Shown one piece after another: positions 1 through 10,620 of a DNA stretch of 64,000 bases. The first letter of the stretch is position 1; each line of letters starts with the position of its first letter. The notes beneath the pieces were generated by a model. That model saw nothing but the letters and a program-made list of their open reading frames with translations, was not told the origin of the DNA and did not search any database. Source of the stretch: Leifsonia xyli subsp. xyli str. CTCB07 (GTDB lineage Bacteria > Actinomycetota > Actinomycetes > Actinomycetales > Microbacteriaceae). The position numbers and the translations under genes are program-made. The stretch spans positions 2,294,001 to 2,358,000 of the forward strand of contig NC_006087.1 of the NCBI RefSeq assembly GCF_000007665.1, read 5' to 3'.

Positions 1-1
1 G

Positions 2-1315
<1,314 letters not shown>

Positions 1316-2281
1316 GTGACACAGGCCGTGGCCGAGGGGGCGCCCCGCACGCGGAGCGCTCCGGTCTTCATCCAGAGGTACGGCGTGTACTTCGCGCTTC
1401 TGCTCCTGCTCGTCTTCAACGTCGCCTTCACCCCGAACTTCTTCACGGCCGACAACTTCCGCACCCAGTTGGTACAGGTCGTCCCGGGGCTCATCGTCGC
1501 CCTGGGCATGGCCTTGGCGATCGGCACCTAGGGCATCGACCTCTCGGTGGGCGCGGTGATGGCGCTCGCGGCGGCGGCCATCCCCCTCTACATCGGCTAC
1601 AGGTTCGTGCCAGCGGTGCTGATCGCGATCGGGGTCGGCGCGGTCGTCGGCCTGATCAACGGGACGATGGTCGCGTTCATCGGAGTGCAGCCCATCGTAG
1701 CGACACTGGCGCTGATGGTCGCGGGCCGCGGCATCGCCCTGCTCATCGCGAACGAACAGCTGAAATCGGTCGTCGATCCGGGCGTGCTCGCCCTCGGCCG
1801 CGACTCGATCGCGGGGATGCCCTACAGCGTCATCATCGCGATCGCGCTGGCCATCGGCGTCGCCGTCCTCGTCTCCCAGACGAGCTTCGGCAAGCAGTTG
1901 GTGGCGATCGGCGGCAACCGGCGGGCCGCGGAGCTGGCCGGGCTTCCAGTGAAGCGCGTGCTGGTGCAGACATATGCGCTCTGCGCGGGTCTGGCCGCGG
2001 TCGCCGGGGTGATCGGCACGGCCCGGCTCGGCGCGTCGGTCCCCTCCACCCTCGGCAACCTGATCGAGCTCTCGGCGATCACCGCGGTGGTCATCGGCGG
2101 GACCCCGCTGACCGGTGGTCAGGTCAAGGTTCTCGGAACGGTCGCGGGGGCGCTGCTGCTCCAGTTCATCGCCGCGATCCTAGTGAAGCACAACGTCCCG
2201 GACGCGTACTCCCAGATAGCGCAGGCCCTGATCATCCTGCTCGCCGTGTACGTGCAGCGCGGACGGAGGTCGGCCCGATGA
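1316..2281 (+). pseudogene. Sugar ABC permease, interrupted by one in-frame TAG
   Basis: A BPD_transp_2 (RbsC-like) membrane permease that would pair with the ATPase and the second permease. The reading frame is intact from GTG 1316 to TGA 2279-2281 except for TAG at 1529-1531. The stop falls just before the conserved GIDLSVG motif, where many relatives have T-G/Q-G-I-D-L-S. A single C-to-T change from CAG would give TAG; that ancestral codon is inference. Everything downstream still reads as a normal multi-span permease (about 244 codons). The gene overlaps the next one by ATGA. Readthrough or re-initiation at GTG 1547 is possible but unlikely to give a working pore. Confidence 0.88.
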
Positions 2282-3273
2282 GCGCGGCGGTCTCCCCCGA
2301 GCTCGAACCCGCGGCAGCGGCCCCCCTGCGCCGCGAGCGTGTGGCCGCCGTACTGCAGAGCTACGGCGCGGCGATCGTCCTGGCGATCCTGCTGGTGGCG
2401 GGCGCGGTGCTGTTCCCCGCTTTCCCCACCGTCGGCAACCTCGCCAACATCGCCACACAGTCCTCGTTCCTGCTGATCGTGGCCACGGGAATGACATTTG
2501 TGATCCTCACCGGGGGCATCGACCTCTCAGTCGGGTCGGTGTTCTCCCTCGGAGGTGTGCTCGCGGCCTACGGCTCGGGCGCGGGCGTCCTCGGGGCGCT
2601 CGCGCTGCCGATCGCGGTCTGCGGCACGATCGGCGCCCTTCAGGGGCTCCTGGTCGCCTACGGCAAGCTGGCCCCATTCATCGTCACCCTCGCGGGCCTC
2701 CTCGGCGTGCGCGGGTTGGTGCTGGCGCTCACGTCGGGCGGCTCGAACACCCCGCTCATCGCGGACGCGGCGACCGCGGCGCTCGGCCAGGGCGCCGTGT
2801 TCGGCCTCCGCTGGCCGGTGCTGATCGCCATCGTCATCGTGATCGCCGGGTCGACCGCACTGACCCGCACGCGCGGCGGGCAGTCCGTACTCGCCGTCGG
2901 CGGCTCGGAGAACGCGGCAACGCTGATGGGCCTCCCGGTGGCACGGGTGCAGTTCTCGGTGTACGTCGTCAGCGGGCCCTGCGCGGGACTCGCCGGAGCG
3001 CTCACCGCGGCCTACTCCTCGTCCGGCGTCCCGACGGTCGGCGTCGGCCTCGAACTCAGCGCCATCTCCGCGGTCGTCATCGGCGGGACCCTGCTCTCGG
3101 GCGGACGGGGGACACTCGTCGGGACCCTGGCCGGCGTGCTGCTGGGCGTCATCCAGAACCTCATCAACCAGGTCGGCTCTCTCAGCTCCTCAGTGCAGTC
3201 GGTGGTCTCCGGCGTGTTCCTGGCGATCGTCGTCATCCTCCAAACCGTGCTCTCCCGAACTCAACGGCTCTGA
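2278..3273 (+). CDS. Sugar ABC transporter permease, RbsC-like
   Basis: An inner-membrane permease of 331 residues, normal length for the family. After a polar N-terminus rich in Ala, Glu and Pro (residues 1-25), repeated hydrophobic spans follow, with the family motif TGGIDLSVGS near residue 80. This copy keeps the motif that carries the stop in its partner. The ATG overlaps the upstream stop (ATGA), indicating translational coupling. In CUT2 systems a periplasmic-type binding lipoprotein usually belongs to the operon; none is intact nearby. Confidence 0.93.
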   Translation: MSAAVSPELEPAAAAPLRRERVAAVLQSYGAAIVLAILLVAGAVLFPAFPTVGNLANIATQSSFLLIVATGMTFVILTGGIDLSVGSVFSLGGVLAAYGSGAGVLGALALPIAVCGTIGALQGLLVAYGKLAPFIVTLAGLLGVRGLVLALTSGGSNTPLIADAATAALGQGAVFGLRWPVLIAIVIVIAGSTALTRTRGGQSVLAVGGSENAATLMGLPVARVQFSVYVVSGPCAGLAGALTAAYSSSGVPTVGVGLELSAISAVVIGGTLLSGGRGTLVGTLAGVLLGVIQNLINQVGSLSSSVQSVVSGVFLAIVVILQTVLSRTQRL

Positions 3274-3403
3274 CCTCCGCCGGGCGGCTCCGCAGCCCGG
3301 CACCTCCGGCAAGAAATAAGGAAAGACAGTGAGCAAGCCCCCGCGGCCCCACCGAACAAGCCGGCGACCGCAGCCACGATCGTGTCAGTCGAGACCCACG
3401 CGC
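3274..3403 (+). other. Operon tail with a possible truncated gene start
   Basis: After the permease stop, a GTG at 3329 is preceded by AAGGAAAGA and opens a frame (VSKPPRPHRTSRR) that resembles no known protein and runs into the recombinase remnant on the other strand. It may be the first codons of a binding-protein or sugar-catabolism gene cut off by the insertion or deletion that brought in the resolvase fragment. This is inference from position and ribosome-binding site only. Confidence 0.3.
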
Positions 3404-3784
3404 TCACGCCGTCACTCCTGCAGTCGCCTCGGTTACCTCGTCGTGCTTCGCGAGCGCACGGGAGACGCTGGATGCGCCCACGCCGAAAGTGCGCGCGATC
3501 TTCGCGATGCTCTCTCCGGCAGCGCGCATCCGCGCGGCTTCCTCTACACGTTCAGGGGTCATCACGGAGGGGCGCCCGCCCACGCTACCCTGTGCCCGCG
3601 CGTGGGCGAGACCACGCATCGTTTTGTCACGGATCGTTGCGACCCGCAACTGGGCGAGAACGACCATGATGCCGACGATAGTCTCCCCCATCGGTGTGGA
3701 CGTGTCGACGTCGAGGAGTGGCTGACCACAACTCCGCGTGAATGCTCCCCTCATCTCGGCTTTCGAGTCGGGTGAGGGGAGCAT
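3404..3784 (-). pseudogene. Serine recombinase (resolvase/invertase), C-terminal remnant
   Basis: The minus-strand frame keeps the end of a resolvase catalytic domain (DVDTSTPMGE, where relatives read IDTSTPMGR), the long linker helix, the R-G-L-A-x-A-R-A-x-G-x-V-G-G-R-P motif and the C-terminal helix-turn-helix (RMRAAGESIAKIARTFGVG). The first half with the catalytic Ser is absent, and the first dozen residues look unrelated. It is a leftover of a transposon or plasmid resolvase, most likely inactive. Confidence 0.82.
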
Positions 3785-3844
3785 TCGTCGTTAAAGCGGA
3801 GGTCACCAGTTCCTTCTTCGCGCCCCCTTCACTTCTTCAGCCAT

Positions 3845-5431
3845 TTAGGAGGTTACGGGAATGTAGTTGGAATCGCTGATCGCTTGGCCCGTGTTCGGGT
3901 CGTAGGACTTGACCGCAGCCTGCCCGTTGATGGTCCGTTTTGTGACAAGAGTGAAGGAGCCGTCCGCGTTGGCGTATGTCTTCCCGCCTTCTGGGTCGAA
4001 CCATCCCTGGTGCGGATCGTTCGTCGTCTTCATGCGGGCTCCGGGCAGAGCCCAGCCTGTGATCGTGATCGTCCCGTCGGTTCCCCGCACGTCGGAGTCC
4101 ACATGCGTCTGAGGGATGATGGGAAGGTCGGATTCGCTGATCGCTTGCCCTGTTTTCGGGTCAAAAGACTTGACTACAGCCGCACCGTTGACGGTCCGTT
4201 TTGTGACAACGGTGAAGGAGCCGTCCGCGGCGGCGTATGTGATCCCGTCTTCCGGGTCGAACCATCCGTAGTCCGGATCGTTCGTCGTCTTCATGCGAGC
4301 GCCGGGCAGAGCCCAGCCTGTGATCGTGATCGTCCCGTCAGACCCTGGGGTCGCCGAAACAATTCGCGGCTGATTCGTGAGTTTGTTCTTAAGAAGATGC
4401 CAGATGCTGCCCGTCATCTTCGGGTCGTTATTGTAAATAGCGGTGAGGGAAAGGTAGTTGCGGTCGTTGTTGTGCCCGGCGAGCTGGACATCAAGCTGAC
4501 CGTTGACCGTGGTGATGCGGCTGACAATCATGGAGTGATCCCCACCCAGGTTTTTGACTGCCTGTGTGAGGGAAGGAGCGTTCCTGGGTTTGAGCCCAGC
4601 ACCACCCACGGCGGTAGCCTTCAGGCTGCTGTCATTCCAGGTCATGGTGATAATGTCACCGACTTTGACGTCCGACCAGGTGGTGGGGTCATTGCTCAGG
4701 TCGGTGCGGGTGATTCCGAACTGCTCCTTCTGTTCGTTCAGCCATTTAGAGAAGGACGGCACGTATGCCCAGGACGGGGTGACCCACTTGTCGTCAGAGT
4801 TTGTGTAGCCGTAGGGGTCTGTCCAGAGGTTGATATTCGGGCGTGACGCTTGCCAGCTGCCGTACTGGTTGTACCAATCCGTGCGGGTTCGGTCCCGCCC
4901 GAACCACTCAGCCAGTCCCGCGGAGGCGAAATTTGCGCAGTCCCCACCGACCGGGTTGAAATCAGCGTAGCGGGCGTTGTCATACTTGTCCCAGTGCTCC
5001 AGCACGTAGGACATTTCCCGTCCAGTGCGAGTGAGCGCTTCATATCGGTACGGCTGTGGCGCGCTGGCTTTTTCCCCATCACTCAGTTTCACGGTGACAG
5101 TGACGGTGTCTTCCTGATAGTCGGGGACAACCGCCTGTGCTTGACCGCCTTGATACCCATAATGCGCAGGTGTTGTCACCTCTACGGTGGTGGACGTGGC
5201 CGAGGTGACCGGAACGCATCCCAGCCCAAAGCAAACCTGAGTGGCGTTCTGCAGGTTCTCACCGCTGATCGTGATCTGCTCACCACCCATCACATCCCCG
5301 ACCGCCTTCGAAAGACCAGTCACGACAGGATCAACGGGACTAGTCGTGGCCGCCATACTCGGCGGCGAGGCTCCAAGAACCACCCCCGTACCGAGCAGCA
5401 CCACAAGCCCAGCACCAACAACTGATTTCAT
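3845..5431 (-). CDS. Secreted amidase-like protein with TIG domain and C-terminal repeats
   Basis: A 528-residue exported protein. Residues 1-28 form a signal peptide (hydrophobic LVVLLGTGVVLGA, then ASPPSMAA). Residues about 35-130 resemble an IPT/TIG fold (SKAVGDVMGGEQITISGENL). Residues about 140-350 match the putative amidase family (PF12671 type), with a Cys in GGDCANFASAGL and a His in GGDHSMIV as likely catalytic residues. The C-terminus holds two near-identical units of about 80 residues (each with TITITGWALPGARMKTTNDP). Such proteins act on peptidoglycan or outside the cell; the substrate is unknown. No sign of damage. Confidence 0.8.
   Translation of the reverse strand: MKSVVGAGLVVLLGTGVVLGASPPSMAATTSPVDPVVTGLSKAVGDVMGGEQITISGENLQNATQVCFGLGCVPVTSATSTTVEVTTPAHYGYQGGQAQAVVPDYQEDTVTVTVKLSDGEKASAPQPYRYEALTRTGREMSYVLEHWDKYDNARYADFNPVGGDCANFASAGLAEWFGRDRTRTDWYNQYGSWQASRPNINLWTDPYGYTNSDDKWVTPSWAYVPSFSKWLNEQKEQFGITRTDLSNDPTTWSDVKVGDIITMTWNDSSLKATAVGGAGLKPRNAPSLTQAVKNLGGDHSMIVSRITTVNGQLDVQLAGHNNDRNYLSLTAIYNNDPKMTGSIWHLLKNKLTNQPRIVSATPGSDGTITITGWALPGARMKTTNDPDYGWFDPEDGITYAAADGSFTVVTKRTVNGAAVVKSFDPKTGQAISESDLPIIPQTHVDSDVRGTDGTITITGWALPGARMKTTNDPHQGWFDPEGGKTYANADGSFTLVTKRTINGQAAVKSYDPNTGQAISDSNYIPVTS
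4040..4370 (-). repeat. Two-copy internal coding repeat in the amidase-like gene
   Basis: The last third of the preceding gene contains two in-frame units of roughly 245 bp, centred near 3970 and 4220. They share long identical stretches around the codons for GTITITGWALPGARMKTTND and WFDPE-G-TYA-ADGSFT. It looks like a recent duplication of a surface-binding module. Confidence 0.7.
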
Positions 5432-5692
5432 AACAACTCCTTATTTCATTCGCTTCCCACCCCCAAAAAAGGACGAGAACACCCCAAACAACACAAGTAT
5501 GCGTTGAACGTGGGCTGCCCTCATGCAAGGGTCGGGAATGCTGAGGGTTTGGGTGACTCCTGATCTGTGGCGGTGTGTGCCGCTGCTGGAAGCAAGCTCT
5601 CCAACTGCGCGGAGTGATAGGCAAGCTCACCCAAAGGACACAGCTACCCATCGGTAAGCGGGATCTTCGCCGACACTGGCAGGCCCATTTGG

Positions 5693-6043
5693 CTATGACA
5701 CCTTAAGGTAGGCGGCCAGCGCCTCGCGAACGACCTCGGACGGCTTACGATGCTCGGCCGTGGCGCGCGCCTTCAACGCGGTGTCCATCTCAGGCGAGAG
5801 CCGCACATGCCGCACCGGCGACACGCCCGCAGGCCGCCCCTGATCGATGGACGGCCGCCCCAGAACCGCGTCCACCTCGGCATCCGATCCAAGCGCCGCG
5901 ACCAGCAGCGAACGCCCCGGCTCATTACCCTCGCCCGCGGTAATGACGGCATCCCCCATGCCCTCAGACACAGCATCGGACTCAGCCCAGTTCGCCAAAC
6001 GCGCGTAACGGTCCTGCTCTTCCTTGCTTAGCTTCTCGCTCAT
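5693..6043 (-). CDS. Ribbon-helix-helix antitoxin-like protein
   Basis: A 116-residue protein whose C-terminal part (VRHVRLSPEMDTALKARA, then HRKPSEVVREALAAYL) is a ribbon-helix-helix DNA-binding fold, as found in antitoxins. It overlaps the upstream toxin-like gene by ATGA (6040-6043), so the two are translated together. RHH antitoxins normally repress their own operon; a strong palindrome lies upstream at 6324-6354. The frame is intact. Confidence 0.75.
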   Translation of the reverse strand: MSEKLSKEEQDRYARLANWAESDAVSEGMGDAVITAGEGNEPGRSLLVAALGSDAEVDAVLGRPSIDQGRPAGVSPVRHVRLSPEMDTALKARATAEHRKPSEVVREALAAYLKVS

Positions 6044-6315
6044 TTCGATCTCCTCTCCGCAGTCTCGATCATTTTCCGACGGGCTTCCATCACATGAAAG
6101 ATGAAGATGTCCGCCGGCGGCCGGATCTCGGCCATCACTTCCAACAGCAGCCGTCGATCCCGGGTCGGACCGATGAACAGATCAGGCCGGTCGCCACCCG
6201 GCACGCGCGGCTCGTCAAACTTCTCCACCCGGTACACGAACTTGGCGATCGCGTTCAACGCATCCTCATGCGCGATGCCATGCTTGTCCGCGCTGTCCGC
6301 CCATCAAATCGCCAT
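6040..6315 (-). pseudogene. Toxin-like partner of the RHH antitoxin, in-frame TGA near the start
   Basis: The frame reads M-A-I-stop-W-A-D-S-A-D-K-H-G-I-A-H-E-D-A-L-N and continues to a C-terminus with LFIGPTRDRRLLLEVMAE and FIFHVMEARRKM. It resembles a small actinobacterial toxin family that begins with W-A-D-x-A and pairs with RHH proteins. The TGA is at 6304-6306, three codons after ATG 6313. Without readthrough the only start is TTG 6258, which drops about 16 conserved residues. Either the toxin is dead and the antitoxin remains, or a shortened form is made. Confidence 0.6.
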
Positions 6316-6323
6316 TTCCTTAT

Positions 6324-6354
6324 TGTAACACGAAAGTCCATCTTTCGTGTTACA
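6324..6354. promoter_or_regulatory. Palindrome upstream of the toxin/RHH operon (probable operator)
   Basis: A perfect 13-bp inverted repeat (TGTAACACGAAAG at 6324-6336, its complement at 6342-6354) with a 5-bp spacer lies just upstream of the operon start at 6315. Position and symmetry fit an autorepression operator for the RHH protein; the right edge meets an IS3 remnant. Confidence 0.55.
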
Positions 6355-6357
6355 CAA

Positions 6358-6510
6358 TGCTGAGTGAGGCTCGCTCTGATCACAAGACCGATCACGCCGT
6401 GATCAAGCACGTCGCTGGGAAGCTCGGTGTGAACGCTGAGACGCTTCGGCTGTGGAAGAAGCGCCTTGACGTTGACGAGGGCCGCCAGCCGGTCTGTCTG
6501 TTTTTGGTGT
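6358..6510 (+). pseudogene. IS3-family OrfA fragment
   Basis: A short frame (MLSEARSDHKTDHAV, then KHVAGKLGVNAETLRLWKK) matches the helix-turn-helix of IS3-family OrfA proteins. The N-terminal residues and the leucine-zipper end are missing. It is cut on the right by the IS256-type element. Confidence 0.65.
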
Positions 6511-7862
6511 AAATGGCGGTGTTCCTAGTCTCGGTTGGGGCCAGGGGTTCGGTCCGCGAACACGATCGCGAAGGCGTTGAGCGCGGGTTTCCAGCGCACG
6601 ATCCAGCGTTGCTGGCCGCGCCCGGTTGGATCCAGACTACGAGTCACCTGATACAGGCACTTCAGCGCGGCGGCTTCTGTGGGGAAGTGGCAGCGGGCTT
6701 TGACCGCTCGCCGGTATCGGGCGTTCAAGCTCTCGATTGCGTTCGTGGAGCACAGCACGGTACGAACCTCGGCCGGGTAATCCAGGAAGGGCACGAACTC
6801 GTTCCACACGTTGCGCCAGAGCCGGATCATTGCCGGAGACCGCGTGCCCCACGTCTCCTCGAGCCGGTCCAGGGCCTCGGCGGCCGCGACAGCGTTCACC
6901 GCCTGATAGATCGGCCGCAGATCGCGTTTGAGGCGTCCCCGTCCTGCCGGGCAACGTCGTTGAAGCTGCCGCGCAGCAGGTGGATGATGCAGGTCTGCAC
7001 GATCGTTTCCGGCCACACGTTCCCCACCGACGCCGGTATCCCTTTCAGGCCGTCGCAGACGAGGAAGAACACATCGTTCACACCCCGGTTACGCAGGTCC
7101 GTCAGCACGGCGAGCCAGAACTTCGATGACTCACCACCCCCGTCGCCGGCCCAGATCCCGAGGACGTCTTTACGGCCAGCAAGGTCCACACCGATCGCGG
7201 CATAGAACGGCCGGTTCGCGGCCTGCCCGGGGCCGCCCCTTCACCATCAGAGCATCAAGGAAATGAACACCGCCGCGTATACCGATCCCAGCGGACGAGT
7301 CAGCCAGGACGTCATCTCCTCGGACACCTTGTCCGTGATCCGGCTGATCGTGTCCTTCGATACGGAGGCGCCATAGATCTCGGCGAAGAGGGCGGAAATC
7401 TCTCCCGTGGTCAGCCCGCGGGCAGTCAACGACAGGATAATCTCGTCCACCTGCCCCAGCCGGCGTTGATGCTTACGGACAATCTTGGGTTCAAAGGAAC
7501 CCTCCCGGCCCCTCGGGACCTCGATCACAACCGGGCCGACCGCGTCTGTGATCACGGTCTTTGACCTCGTGCCGTTACGGGAGTTGCCGGTGTGATACCC
7601 GGCCACGTCATGCTTGCCGTATCCGAGGTGCTCGGCGAACTCCTCATCCAGCACGGTCTCCAGCACGCTCTTTGTCAGCGCGCGCATCAACCCGGGCGCC
7701 GACATCGACGCGCCCTGCTCCCGCGCCGGGCGCACCAAGTCCCACGCCAGCTCAAACTCCGCAACCGTCGGCCGGTCATCATCCTCAATTGCCGCATCCA
7801 CGGCATCCATCGTCTCGGTCATCACGACCCTTCCCACCAACCACCACCACTCCGACTAATGA
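6511..7862 (-). mobile_element. IS256-family element, degenerate copy
   Basis: About 1.35 kb containing one mutator-type transposase gene read right to left. It is flanked by an IS3 OrfA fragment on the left. A second, truncated copy of the same transposase is at 20.19-20.70 kb on the opposite strand. Terminal repeats are not clear; TTTTGGTGTAAATGG at 6500-6514 resembles TTTGGTGTGAATGG at the start of the other copy (20135-20148). Confidence 0.75.
6525..7840 (-). pseudogene. IS256-family transposase, frameshifted
   Basis: Read 7840 to 6525, it covers a full-length (about 430 codon) mutator transposase in three frames. The N-terminal part runs 7840-7247 (TGNSRNGTRSKTV, TARGLTTGEISALF). The middle is 7189-6896 (FYAAIGVDLAGRKDVLGIW, CDGLKGIPASVGNVWPET). 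The C-terminal part is 7016-6525 (YPAEVRTVLCSTNAIESLNA, then YRRAV). There is therefore one frameshift near 7200-7250 and another near 6930-6960. It is inactive unless complemented by another copy. Confidence 0.85.
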
Positions 7863-8100
7863 AACCACCGCTTAGGGCCGGTCGCTGGCGGTGGCGGGGT
7901 GTATGGCCACACAAGCCGCGTCTGGAGCAGAAGAGTCACCGACCCTCAGCAGTCTCACCGAACCAGACAGCCAGATAAAGTAAGGCAAGGCTTGCCTGAG
8001 TTTGCCCTATGCGGTAGAACCAGCCCAAAATTAAATCCTGAGAGCCGAGGCTGGTGCTCAGGGTTCTGGGAGTCATCCACTACCCGTCCAAATCCGTGAA
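7863..8100. other. Intergenic stretch with a diverged repeat
   Basis: No gene is visible. The stretch beginning CTTAGGGCCGGTCGCTGGCG at 7871 and ending near AGCAGAAGAGTCACC (about 7950) is a diverged copy of 45866-45940. Both probably derive from the same lost element or gene start. Confidence 0.4.
8037..8062 (-). terminator. Hairpin after the membrane-protein gene
   Basis: CCTGAG-AGCC pairs with GGCT-CTCAGG around a short loop, about 40 bp past the stop of the minus-strand gene at 8101. There is no U-tract, as is usual in this GC range; termination is likely but not proven. Confidence 0.35.
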
Positions 8101-9012
8101 TTAGCCCGGGGATGATTCAGAGAGATTTTTGATAGCGGCTTGGCCGCGTTGAATTTGAGTTTGCGCGACGGTCACCCCCAAAAACTGGTTTTGTTGTTTC
8201 GGCCAGTTCAGTGCGGCTTCCAGTATCCAGAAAACTCCGCAGAACGCGAACGCGAACAACTCGAACACGGCAAGTAAAGCACTATCAAGTCCGCCAAAAA
8301 TCCGGGACCCCAAAGTGAAAATAACAACCACCGCTTCAACAAAAGAAACCGCACCGTAAGCGACTCGCCGAAGTCGCCTTGTCGTCTTCAGCATCCGGAC
8401 AAACGCGCTGCCAGCGAGGACTATATAGGAAAAAGCCAGAGCGATACTGTTTGCGGAAGCTAGGAACAACGGGCGAGCGAAGCCCCAAGACAGTCCGACG
8501 GCTACAAGGAGCAGCGCGGTCAGCACCAGCGACGGCATGTTTTCTCGCAGCGTCCGCTGTATAAAGCCGATCATCAATGAGACCGCAAGTTTCAGTGCCC
8601 ACGCCGCAAGAAAGACCGTGACACTCATGTCGACGACAGGTCGTATGCTCTCGGGGAAACACGGAGAACCACCGGGACACGAGACATCGGCCGTCCCGAT
8701 TACTTTAAGCGTCTTCTCAGAAACCGACAATGGCACAACAGCGGCGAGTGTCACAAAAAAAGCTGAAAAATCGAGGGCAACCCGTTCAATTCCCTGCCCC
8801 AAGAGGGCGAGTAGGGAGAATCCAGTCAGCGAGACTACCACAACAAAGGAATCATGCAGGGCGGAGTAGTACAACACACCCACGGGTTCGATCACCCCAA
8901 AGCGGAAATACATCACACCAACGGCGACCAGCATGCCAAAAACCGAAGCCGCGATACCCAGCCTCAAGTAGAGAGAAGTTCGTTTCAATGAAGCACCTAA
9001 TCCATCAACCAT
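8101..9012 (-). CDS. Polytopic membrane protein of unknown function
   Basis: A 303-residue protein starting at ATG 9010-9012 (MVDGLGASLKR), with about seven hydrophobic spans (for example LGIAASVFGMLVAVGVMYF and FAFAFCGVFWILEAAL). A longer open frame extends upstream but has no membrane character and overlaps IS debris, so the ATG is preferred. A loop with two Cys residues (CPGGSPCF, near residue 110) faces one side of the membrane. No family is recognised. Lower codon bias and GC than the purine genes suggest acquisition by transfer. Confidence 0.65.
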   Translation of the reverse strand: MVDGLGASLKRTSLYLRLGIAASVFGMLVAVGVMYFRFGVIEPVGVLYYSALHDSFVVVVSLTGFSLLALLGQGIERVALDFSAFFVTLAAVVPLSVSEKTLKVIGTADVSCPGGSPCFPESIRPVVDMSVTVFLAAWALKLAVSLMIGFIQRTLRENMPSLVLTALLLVAVGLSWGFARPLFLASANSIALAFSYIVLAGSAFVRMLKTTRRLRRVAYGAVSFVEAVVVIFTLGSRIFGGLDSALLAVFELFAFAFCGVFWILEAALNWPKQQNQFLGVTVAQTQIQRGQAAIKNLSESSPG

Positions 9013-9167
9013 GGGAGGCAACACTAAATGCACGGGTATGTCCCTTACAACAGTAGCCGGAGTAGCTCTGGGTGACACAGACCCGGGAGCCGGGGTAGTA
9101 GAACGTGCCGTTCTGCATATGAATCGGCCTGGGTTTCGTTCCGTTCTTGAAGTAAGGATGGAACACG

Positions 9168-9231
9168 ATGAACAGGAAGTACTCGGCGGAGATGCGTGAG
9201 CGGGCTCTTCGAATGTTGGATGGCTCTCAGC
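9168..9231 (+). pseudogene. IS3-family OrfA N-terminal fragment
   Basis: MNRKYSAEMRERALRMLDGS is the start of an IS3 OrfA. It ends abruptly where the sequence becomes the tail of an unrelated plasmid-type gene. Confidence 0.6.
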
Positions 9232-9410
9232 GACAGCGCCGCAATGGATCGGCTTGCGAACCTGCTCGGCACCAACCCGGAATGGTCCAGCCCCGCCGAC
9301 TACCTGGAAGACATCGCCAACCTCGTGGCCGCGACCGGGGGGCAGCACCCCGGGGATGCCGACCCCGACACCTACAACCCACACCGGCCCGTCTTTGATC
9401 GGGTGAAGGC
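9232..9410 (+). pseudogene. Tail of a plasmid/ICE-type gene
   Basis: The frame carrying LSDSAAMDRLANLLGTNPEW, DYLEDIANLVAATG and HPGDADPDTY is well composed and protein-like. It lacks a start, is fused to an IS3 fragment upstream and dissolves into GC-rich non-coding sequence downstream. It precedes the ArdC-like gene, as accessory genes of actinobacterial mobile elements do. The family is not recognised. Confidence 0.4.
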
Positions 9411-9774
9411 CGGCTCCCGCGGGTGGCGGGGGCCGGCTACCGGCCGGCCGCAAGGAGGCCCCGGCCTCCCTGCAACCCTCCCGGGCGACCCTGCGTGCGG
9501 CGCCGTCGACGGAGCGCCGGCAATGGAGCTCGCTGCGCTCGCGCTGCTGTTCTTTTGCCCGTGAAGCCTTCGACATTCTGCGGTCGACCAGCCTGCGCGC
9601 AAGTCGCCTACGGCGGCCGGCTCCTCCGAGAGTTTCCGCACGCGGTCGCTGCGCTCCCTTATCTCGCGCGGAAACTCTCTCCCCCACCGCCTTTCGGGTT
9701 GCACTTCGGCCGCTCTCCCTGAACGGCACTTCGTGCCTTCACGGCAAAAGAACGAAGTGGAGAGGGAAACCCAG
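9411..9774. repeat. GC-rich structured leader of the ArdC-like gene
   Basis: Non-coding. It contains a 12-bp inverted repeat (GAGAGTTTCCGC at 9628-9639, complement at 9668-9679) enclosing ACGCGGTCGCTGCGCTCCCT. A sister hairpin with the same loop sequence lies at 11045-11100. The last bases, GGAGAGGGAA, serve as the ribosome-binding site for ATG 9775. Confidence 0.5.
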
Positions 9775-10620
9775 ATGGCTAAGACGATCACCAAGCGCAC
9801 GCCTGAGGAGCGCAAAGCGCAGGCCGAGGCGCTGCACGCCACCTTGACCGACCAGGTGCAGCAGCTGACCGACTCCGACCAGTGGCGGCGGTTACTGGAC
9901 TTCACCCGCTCGTTCCACACCTACAGCCTGAACAACCTCCTCCTCATCCTGTCTCAGTGCCCGGACGCGTCCGCGGTCGCTGGATTCCGTCAGTGGCAGG
10001 CCAAGGGCCGCCAGGTCCGCAAGGGCGAGAAGAGCATCAAGATCTTCGGCTACTCCACCAAGAAGATCACGCAGGAGGATCCCGACACCGGGGAGGAAGT
10101 CGAGAAGCGGGCGGCGCGGTTCCCGATGCTGTCCGTGTTCGACATCTCCCAGACCGACCCAATCGACGGGGCCGAGATCCTCGACCCCCGGTCGCGCAAC
10201 TGACCGGTGCGGACGATCACGGAGTGACCGGGCCGCTCACCGCCCACCTGCACGGCCCGAACGGGTACGCGGACCCGGAACGCCGCACCGTGGTGTTTCA
10301 TGACCAGCTCACCCCGGAACAGGCGGCGAAGAACCTCATTCATGAAGCCGCGCACTTCGCCCTCGGCCACGTCGACGACCTGGCCGAGTACACCCAGCAT
10401 CGCGGCCGGATGGAGACAGAAGCCGAATCCGTCGCGTACGTCGTCGCCGGAATGCTCGGCTTCGACACCAGCAGCTACAGCGTCGGCTACATCGCAGGAT
10501 GGGCCGACGGAAACCCCGACCTCGTACGCCAGACCGCCGCCCGCGACCTCGACTGCCGCACACACGATCGACGAAGCCATCGCGCCGGCGGACACTCACG
10601 CGGGTGAGGAGGCCGCGTGA
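9775..10620 (+). pseudogene. ArdC-like antirestriction/ssDNA-binding protein, two frameshifts
   Basis: The N-terminal domain (9775-about 10190) matches the ArdC ssDNA-binding domain, with SFHTYSLNNLLLILSQ, GFRQWQAKGRQVRKGEKSIK and ARFPMLSVFDISQT. A +1 shift near 10185-10200 moves to the frame with the zinc-peptidase motif HEAAHFALGH. A second shift near 10540 gives the end TSTAAHTIDEAIAPADTHAG and TGA 10618-10620. ArdC proteins protect incoming plasmid or conjugative DNA from restriction. The gene marks the remains of a conjugative element. Confidence 0.82.

Noticed and set aside
5340..5651. Minus-strand frame upstream of the amidase-like gene
   Set aside because: Composition is not protein-like and it overlaps the real signal-peptide start in another frame.
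8101..9729. 542-codon frame including the membrane protein
   Set aside because: The first 240 codons read antisense through IS3 and plasmid debris; only the part from ATG 9012 has membrane character.
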